Shown here: piece by piece, positions 31,883 to 36,791 of the stretch | Numbering within the stretch: the first letter of the stretch is position 1 | Layout: every line of letters starts with the position of its first letter | Source: Nostoc sp. NOS(2021) | GTDB taxonomy: Bacteria > Cyanobacteriota > Cyanobacteriia > Cyanobacteriales > Nostocaceae | Direction: 5' to 3' | DNA: 36,791 nt | Assembly: GCF_017115025.1 (NCBI RefSeq) | Contig: NZ_JABXKM010000132.1 | Span: forward strand, 1 to 36,791 | Made by a program: the position numbers and the translations under genes | The notes under the pieces: generated by a model | What the model saw: only the letters and a program-made list of their open reading frames with translations | Told to the model about the DNA's origin: nothing | The model's database searches: none

Positions 31883-34057
31883 TTATTCTCTCCACAGTGC
31901 CACTTGCTGTTTTAGTTCTCTCATATCTAAATAATCGCTAGCAAAAGCTTTTCGTAAAAGTGGATGAGGAATAAATTTATCATACTTTTGAATTTCCGGT
32001 GCTTCTGAAGTACTGAGTAAATCTTCTGGGCTAATTCTTTGCTCACACAATGAAGCAATTTCACGATAAAGATATTTAAATTTATCTTTGCCTAATTTAA
32101 TTGTTAAATAATAAGGATTTACTCCGCCAATACTTGTAATTTCCAACGATTCTCGACAGTAAGAGTTGAGTAATCTTTCTAAGGTGCGATAAGCAACCGT
32201 ACCCATCCAGGGAAAAATGCAGCATTTACCTTTTTCCAATTGCAAGATATTTTGTTTATCTAATCCAACCTGTTGCACCAATTGGCGAACTTTACGTAAA
32301 CGTTGCAAAGCATTTTTTTGCAAATAGCTGTACTCGACATTCTCAAATAAAACTTGCTGCATTCGTTGCAAAACTTTGGTATGAATAGTGCCACCACTAC
32401 CACGCCAATAAATACTAGCTTTACCCTCGGCTTGTTTGACAAAAATAGCCTTCTTTTTAAAGTCAACTTCTACAACTTCCCAAGTTCTCCCAGCTAAAGT
32501 AAATTGATTGCCAACAGCAGGCGGCGTGACGATACTGCCAATTTCTGTTGCACCTTGCTTAACAATATATTCTTGTTGTTCAGCAAAAACAGCATAAAAC
32601 TGAAATTTTCTCACAATCTTTTCTCCTGCCAAACCCAGGATTAATTTACCTTGCTCAGTATGCTGAATATGACCAATATCAATTAAATAGCGTAACAATA
32701 GTTGGAAATCCTCTTTGGAAATAGCAGCAAAGGGTGGCAGACTAAAAATTTGTTTAGCTAGTGCATTAGGTGAAATTTCCCCCGTTGCTGTTAAAATACT
32801 CATTGTTTGGTGATAAAGCAAACTCAAAGGATATTTAATCGCTCTGATTGGTTCAATCCATTGCTCCTCTAAATAAAGTTGAATGATAGCGATAGACTGC
32901 AAAAGTTGCCAGGGTATTTGCTCTGGTAGAGAAGCCTCTGGCAATGGTTTATCTTCAGCGCAGATAAAGCGCATATCGGCAGCTTCACCTCTTCTGCCAC
33001 TACGTCCCAATCGCTGTAAAAAGCTAGCTACAGATAAGGGCGATTCTAACTGAATAACTCGCTCTAAATGACCGATATCTATGCCTAATTCTAAAGTCAG
33101 AGTGGCGGCGGTAACAGCTGGATTGTTGGGTTCACGCATCGCATTTTCAGCTGTTTGCCGCAAGCTAGCAGATATACTTCCATGATGCACATGATATATA
33201 TCTGGTAGTCCTTGTTCGGTGGCAATTTTTCGCAATGATGCTATTACAGATTCGGTACGTGTCCGATTATTAGCAAATATCAGGCATTTGCGAGATTTGC
33301 TGAGGTTGAAAATATATTGTTCATCAGCTGTCGCCTCTGATTCATCTACTTCATCAGTAATATAAAAATGTTCTACAGCTAGTTTTATTTGGCGTTTTAT
33401 CTCGTCAATTTGCGGTGTAATCACTGGCTTCTCTGTTCCAGAACGCAACCACTCTTCAGCTATTGAGTAATCACCAAGAGTTGCTGATAAACCAATACGG
33501 CGTGGTTGTTTTTGGGTCAACTTTGCTAAACGTTGTAATTGGCAAATAATTTGACAACCGCGTTCTGAACCCATAAAGGCGTGAATTTCATCAATGATTA
33601 CAAATCTTAAATCACCAAATAAGCGAAGTAGGTCGTTATTTTTGTTAATTAACAAACTTTCTAGAGATTCTGGTGTAATTTGGAGAATACCTTGAGGATT
33701 CTTTAAAAGCTTGTTTTTTCGAGTTTGAGAAACATCACCGTGCCAGTGCCAAACTGGAATATCTGCTTCTTTGAGTAAGTCGTTGAGGCGCTCAAATTGA
33801 TCATTAATTAAAGCTTTGATTGGACTAATATATAATGCCCCGATAGTTGCAGCCGGGTTAGTATGTAATAGAGTCAAAACTGGCAGAAAGGCTGCTTCTG
33901 TTTTACCCGCAGCAGTTGCAGCAGTAACTAGCAAGTGAGCATCAGTGTCAAATATAACTTGACAAGCGGCAATTTGAACTGGTCGCAATTCAGTCCACTG
34001 GTGATGATAAATATATTCTTGGATGAAGGGTGCAAGTCGGCTAAAGGCATCGCTCAT
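31883..34057 (-). CDS. Lhr-like DEAD/DEAH-box superfamily 2 helicase
   Basis: The protein has 724 residues. Helicase motifs by position: motif I ATAAGKT (47-53), motif II IIDEIH (154-159), motif III SAT (191-193), and motif VI QRLGRSGRRG (348-357), preceded by LELGIDIGHLERVIQLESP. After the two RecA lobes come a winged-helix-like region and a C-terminal domain (about 500-724). This matches the Lhr-core layout but is shorter than typical Lhr (about 900 or 1500 residues). The likely role is nucleic-acid unwinding or remodelling in repair. No nuclease or other repair gene is adjacent. The ATG start is directly followed by the SRLAPFIQEYIYHHQWTELRPVQ Q-motif-like region, so nothing is missing at the front. 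Confidence 0.88.
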   Translation of the reverse strand: MSDAFSRLAPFIQEYIYHHQWTELRPVQIAACQVIFDTDAHLLVTAATAAGKTEAAFLPVLTLLHTNPAATIGALYISPIKALINDQFERLNDLLKEADIPVWHWHGDVSQTRKNKLLKNPQGILQITPESLESLLINKNNDLLRLFGDLRFVIIDEIHAFMGSERGCQIICQLQRLAKLTQKQPRRIGLSATLGDYSIAEEWLRSGTEKPVITPQIDEIKRQIKLAVEHFYITDEVDESEATADEQYIFNLSKSRKCLIFANNRTRTESVIASLRKIATEQGLPDIYHVHHGSISASLRQTAENAMREPNNPAVTAATLTLELGIDIGHLERVIQLESPLSVASFLQRLGRSGRRGEAADMRFICAEDKPLPEASLPEQIPWQLLQSIAIIQLYLEEQWIEPIRAIKYPLSLLYHQTMSILTATGEISPNALAKQIFSLPPFAAISKEDFQLLLRYLIDIGHIQHTEQGKLILGLAGEKIVRKFQFYAVFAEQQEYIVKQGATEIGSIVTPPAVGNQFTLAGRTWEVVEVDFKKKAIFVKQAEGKASIYWRGSGGTIHTKVLQRMQQVLFENVEYSYLQKNALQRLRKVRQLVQQVGLDKQNILQLEKGKCCIFPWMGTVAYRTLERLLNSYCRESLEITSIGGVNPYYLTIKLGKDKFKYLYREIASLCEQRISPEDLLSTSEAPEIQKYDKFIPHPLLRKAFASDYLDMRELKQQVALWRE

Positions 34058-34434
34058 GTTTTTTATGAATAATTAGTAACAGGTAATGAATTGACTACTA
34101 AATTATTACTGATTATTTATTACACCAACAAATTTGAAATAATATCATATTAAGCGACGTGAACATTAAAGAATCGCTTACATAGCTGTAAGATGTGATG
34201 GGCAATTAGGTGAATCTCTTTAGGGCTTACGCACGAGTTACGGAATAACGAACCGCAGAGGCGCAGAGGGCACTGAGAAATCAGAGTTTGAGAGATATTT
34301 TACGTAAGTCCTACTCTTAATTAAGTGGGATTTTAGAAAATATTGTCGATTTTTCCTCCTATTGACTCACGGCAGATTAACATCTGTCAGTCAAACTGAA
34401 GTAATAGGGGTAAGTATATAATCAGGCAAAAACC
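34058..34434. other. Divergent spacer between helicase and DoxX genes
   Basis: No gene is supported. It contains the inverted-repeat element at 34221-34313. AATAGGGGTAAGTATATAAT at 34402-34421 resembles a -10 region near the DoxX start. Confidence 0.35.
34221..34313. repeat. 93-bp MITE-like inverted repeat (TAGGRCTTACGYA ends)
   Basis: The left end TAGGGCTTACGCA (34221-34233) and the complement of the right end, TAGGACTTACGTA (34301-34313), match at 11 of 13 positions. The interior contains the GAACCGCAGAGGCGCAGAG phrase common in Nostoc-type genomes. A solo end with the consensus TAGGACTTACGCA occurs at 23943-23955. I see no clear target duplication. Confidence 0.6.
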
Positions 34435-34872
34435 ATGAATAAGTATAAGGAAATTTTACGTGTCGTCCTTGCTATATCCATCATTGTAGTTGGAGTGACA
34501 CACTTTGTTATTCCAGAACCCTATGTCAAAATTATGCCACCGCAACTTCCTTACCCTTTAGGATTAGTTTACCTCAGTGGCTTTTATGAAATTTTGGGTG
34601 GTATCGGTTTATTAGTCCCGCCTGTAAGTCAAGCTGCTGCTTGGGGACTTATTGCTCTTTTTATTGCGGTTTTCCCTGCCAATATCAACATGGCGGTTAA
34701 TCATATTCAGCTAGAACATATACCAAACTCACCTTGGGTACATGTAGTTAGACTTCCCTTTCAAGCAGTTTTAATTGCTTGGGCTTGGTGGTATACGAAA
34801 TCTTCTGATTGGGAAAAACAAGCTTCTATCATTCCCAAGTCACTGATTCCCAAAGGACTAAAATTGAAATGA
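34435..34872 (+). CDS. DoxX-family membrane protein
   Basis: This is a 145-residue integral membrane protein with four predicted helices: ILRVVLAISIIVVGVTHFVI, LGLVYLSGFYEILGGIGLLV, AAAWGLIALFIAVFPANINMAV and LPFQAVLIAWAWWYT. The blocks GVTHFVIPEPYVKIMPP and GFYEILGGIGLL are typical of the DoxX-like group. DoxX proteins have been linked to thiosulfate:quinone oxidation in archaea, but most bacterial members have no known role. The DUF2808 gene follows immediately, with its first in-frame GTG touching this stop, so the two are probably co-transcribed. Confidence 0.82.
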   Translation: MNKYKEILRVVLAISIIVVGVTHFVIPEPYVKIMPPQLPYPLGLVYLSGFYEILGGIGLLVPPVSQAAAWGLIALFIAVFPANINMAVNHIQLEHIPNSPWVHVVRLPFQAVLIAWAWWYTKSSDWEKQASIIPKSLIPKGLKLK

Positions 34873-34896
34873 GTGCGTTTTTTATATCTGAAAATC

Positions 34897-35460
34897 ATGC
34901 GCGTTGCAACTTTGTTTGGGATAACACTCTCGTTAGCAATAAGTATTGCAGGAGTTGCCGTGACGGTGACTCAAGCAGTGCAACTCAGAGATGGTATAGT
35001 CTACTTTGTCGAACCGCCGAAACTTGTGAAAGCGACAACTACTTACAAAGATGTGAATGTTTGGGGCGGGACTTATTATTTTACTATTAATGTGCCGGAG
35101 AATGCTGGAGAATCCCTTCAGAAGGTAACGATCGCACAAAAGGAGGGAGTAGAAAACATCGACTACAATCTTAATGATACCCGTGCTTTTGTCGGAACGA
35201 GCGATCGCAAGGAAACGCAACTTCCACTAGGGCCAGTCACAAATGAGCGCGAGACACGCACGGTTTCTGTGAACTTTGACCCGCCTGTAACTCCGGGACA
35301 GACAATTACAATCGCCCTCCGCCCTGTGAGTAATCCCAGCTTTTCTGGTGTCTACTTATTAGGTGTCACAGCGTTCCCGGTGGGTGAAAAATCCCACGGC
35401 CAATTTCTGGGCTTTGGACGGTTTCAGTTCTACAGCAATAGGGGAAGCTGGTTTCCATAG
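34897..35460 (+). CDS. DUF2808 secreted protein
   Basis: This 187-residue protein starts at the ATG at 34897; a GTG at 34873 adds 8 residues but weakens the signal peptide. The signal peptide VATLFGITLSLAISIAGVAVTVTQAVQ is likely cleaved near TQA. The mature part matches the cyanobacterial DUF2808 pattern: YYFTINVPENAGESLQKVTI, YNLNDTRAFVG, VNFDPPVTPGQTITIALRPVSNPSFSGVYLLGVTAFPVGE, and a C-terminal LGFGRFQFYSNRG. It is a beta-rich extracytoplasmic protein of unknown function. It follows the DoxX gene closely. Confidence 0.85.
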   Translation: MRVATLFGITLSLAISIAGVAVTVTQAVQLRDGIVYFVEPPKLVKATTTYKDVNVWGGTYYFTINVPENAGESLQKVTIAQKEGVENIDYNLNDTRAFVGTSDRKETQLPLGPVTNERETRTVSVNFDPPVTPGQTITIALRPVSNPSFSGVYLLGVTAFPVGEKSHGQFLGFGRFQFYSNRGSWFP

Positions 35461-35519
35461 GCTGCATTACGTCAATATCGAAAAAATAGAATTAGTGCGC
35501 GTATAAGGAAAGTGTTTTT

Positions 35520-36110
35520 ATGAGCATCCCACTTGTAGAGCAGCCTACAGAAGAAAAACTGGTAACTCTCAAGGATGTTTCTTGGGAGCAATTCAAAGGG
35601 ATTGAGGCACAACTTCAAGACAACCGCAATGTCAGACTGTCTTATTTGTCAGGAATCTTAGAAATTATGTCGCCCATTGGAGATAAACATGAAAAAGTGA
35701 AAAGTACTATTGGCTTGCTATTAGAAGCTTACATGAAAGAGTTGGGCATCCGGTTTTATAGACGTGGTGGTTTCACTCTAGAAGAACCTAGCTATACTTC
35801 TGGTACACCAGATGAGTCTTACAGTATTGGTACTGAAAGGGGAGTTCCTGATATTGTTATTGAAATTATCGTCACCAGTGGAACCATTAACAGGAAGGAG
35901 TTATACAAGCCCAAAAAAGTGCCGGAAGTTTGGTTTTGGAAATCTAATGAAATAAATATATTCGGTCTTAGCGAGAGTGGCGAGTATGAAGAAGTAAACC
36001 GGAGTGGGTTTTTTCCAAATTTAGATCCCGTTTTATTGCTGCGTTATATCGCAATGCCTGACCAGTACGATGCTATTATTCAATTTGAGCAAGTGATCCG
36101 AAATCAATAA
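35520..36110 (+). CDS. Uma2 family (DUF820) endonuclease-fold protein
   Basis: This is a 196-residue protein with AAGGAAAG upstream of its ATG. The Uma2 core is visible: RLSYLSGILEIMSPIGDKHEK, FYRRGGFTLEEPSYTSGTPDESYSI, then GVPDIVIEIIVTSGTINRKELYKPKKVPEVWFW, with the PD...E..K-like acidic and basic positions of the nuclease fold. Natural function is unknown. It ends 4 bases from the end of another Uma2 gene on the opposite strand. Confidence 0.88.
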   Translation: MSIPLVEQPTEEKLVTLKDVSWEQFKGIEAQLQDNRNVRLSYLSGILEIMSPIGDKHEKVKSTIGLLLEAYMKELGIRFYRRGGFTLEEPSYTSGTPDESYSIGTERGVPDIVIEIIVTSGTINRKELYKPKKVPEVWFWKSNEINIFGLSESGEYEEVNRSGFFPNLDPVLLLRYIAMPDQYDAIIQFEQVIRNQ

Positions 36111-36114
36111 ATAT

Positions 36115-36693
36115 TTATCCCCAGATTATTTGCAAATTCAAAATAAACCCTGGTAAGATATCTTCTCCTGATAATTCTTGTGGAGATTCTAATATTTCTA
36201 TCGGTTGACCAAGACGATAAATTTGTACCTGACGCATTTTCGGATTAATTAACCAACCTAATTTAACTCCGTTATCGATATATTCCTGCATTTTATCTTG
36301 TGTTTCTCTCAAAGTATCGCTTGGTGACATTAACTCTAAAACAAAATCTGGGGTAATTGGAGGGAACTTTTCTTTTTGTTCAGGTGTGAGTGCATCCCAT
36401 CGCTCTTGTCTAATCCAAGCAACATCAGGAGAACGATTTGCACCATTGGGAAGTTTAAAGCAGGTGGAAGAATCAAAGCAAACTCCTAACTGAGTTTGGC
36501 GATTCCAAATCACAAAATCAGCATTAATTTCTGAGTTCAAATTTCCAGTTTCTCCGCCTGTAGGTGGCATGATTAGGAGTTCTCCGGCTGCATTGCGTTC
36601 AAATTTGACTTCAGGATTTTGCCGACACAACTGATAAAATTGGTTATCAGTGAGTTCGATGATCGGGTTTAAGTTAATGGCGATCGCTGTCAT
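36115..36693 (-). CDS. Uma2 family (DUF820) endonuclease-fold protein
   Basis: The protein has 192 residues. It begins MTAIAINLNPIIELTDNQFYQLC and has the family phrase NAAGELLIMPPTGGETGNLNSEIN. The nuclease core is SPDVAWIRQERWDAL, FPPITPDFVLELMSPSDTLRETQDKMQEYIDNGVKLGWLINP, and a C-terminal YRLGQPIEILESPQELSGEDILPGFILNL. Catalytic Asp, Glu and Lys positions all appear present (PDVA, VLEL, DKM). It belongs to a different subtype from its convergent neighbour, so the two are not a recent duplication. The start is followed by typical family sequence. Confidence 0.9.
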   Translation of the reverse strand: MTAIAINLNPIIELTDNQFYQLCRQNPEVKFERNAAGELLIMPPTGGETGNLNSEINADFVIWNRQTQLGVCFDSSTCFKLPNGANRSPDVAWIRQERWDALTPEQKEKFPPITPDFVLELMSPSDTLRETQDKMQEYIDNGVKLGWLINPKMRQVQIYRLGQPIEILESPQELSGEDILPGFILNLQIIWG

Positions 36694-36791
36694 AGTAATT
36701 ATGTTGAGGATGACTAAATTTAATCGGGTGTGCCATCAGGGCTATTTCATTCTCATCTAGTCCGCCTCAGAATGAATTCACCAGTCTAATA

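Noticed and set aside
1-36791. tRNA, rRNA or phage attachment sites
   Set aside because: I looked for T-loop-like GGTTCRANTCC sequences with acceptor arms and for long direct repeats bounding a segment and found none.
36694-36791. Possible gene start at the right edge
   Set aside because: The last 98 bases hold no convincing frame; they are the upstream region of the reverse Uma2 gene.

Overview
The window looks like chromosome of a filamentous, probably heterocyst-forming cyanobacterium of the Nostoc/Anabaena type. The evidence is dozens of HIP1 octamers (GCGATCGC, e.g. 5715, 5793, 15983, 18355, 29279, 31147), heptanucleotide tandem repeats (TTGGGCA, TTTTGGA and AATTCAA types), palindromic repeats embedded in genes, and cyanobacterial families (CHAT-TPR, DUF2232, DUF2808, TIGR00303, PEP-CTERM, Uma2, CSP41-like). 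This assignment comes from motifs only; no database search was run. No tRNA, rRNA, CRISPR array or prophage was seen.

Layout. 1-180 holds a possible end of an upstream gene. 401-5202 carries two predicted exported proteases, a TPR-CHAT protein and a trypsin-like protein, closed by a good terminator. 5370-8949 has a methyltransferase, a small exported protein, a repeat cluster, a reverse-strand lipoprotein of the solute-binding type and a small coiled-coil protein. 9162-12175 has an anchored di-heme cytochrome c and, on the other strand, a PEP-CTERM protein whose stop codon is the target duplication of a MITE. 12474-15220 (reverse) holds a CobT-like phosphoribosyltransferase, then a Crp/Fnr regulator followed by a DUF2232 membrane protein as a probable two-gene operon. 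15777-19883 encodes a 1368-residue protein with a coiled-coil and acidic N-terminal half and an Hsp70/actin-type ATPase.

20247-28799 is mainly a surface-polysaccharide region. It has a phosphoglycosyl transferase (+), then on the reverse strand a family 4 glycosyltransferase, a second phosphoglycosyl transferase, gmd and fcl. Together these could make GDP-L-fucose and start or extend a repeat unit on a lipid carrier. A lone sugar ABC permease, an IS5-family transposase remnant, a peroxiredoxin-like/2-oxoglutarate dioxygenase fusion and 5-formyltetrahydrofolate cyclo-ligase lie among them. 29136-36693 is mixed: a CSP41-like SDR protein, three Uma2 proteins, an SMP-30 lactonase, an Lhr-like helicase, DoxX and DUF2808.

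The most notable signals are these. (i) Two MITEs at 11397-11584 and 26512-26655 have GAGG-type ends and 3-bp TNA duplications, as in the IS1031 group of IS5, and an IS5-family transposase tail lies in the same window. (ii) Palindromic and heptamer repeats sit in frame inside at least six proteins or form their start regions. (iii) A peroxiredoxin-like domain without its cysteine is fused to an intact Fe(II)/2OG oxygenase. (iv) An Hsp70-type ATPase lacks a substrate-binding domain. (v) An exported CHAT protein is paired with a trypsin-like protease. I found no single locus that I can defend as a new multi-gene system.
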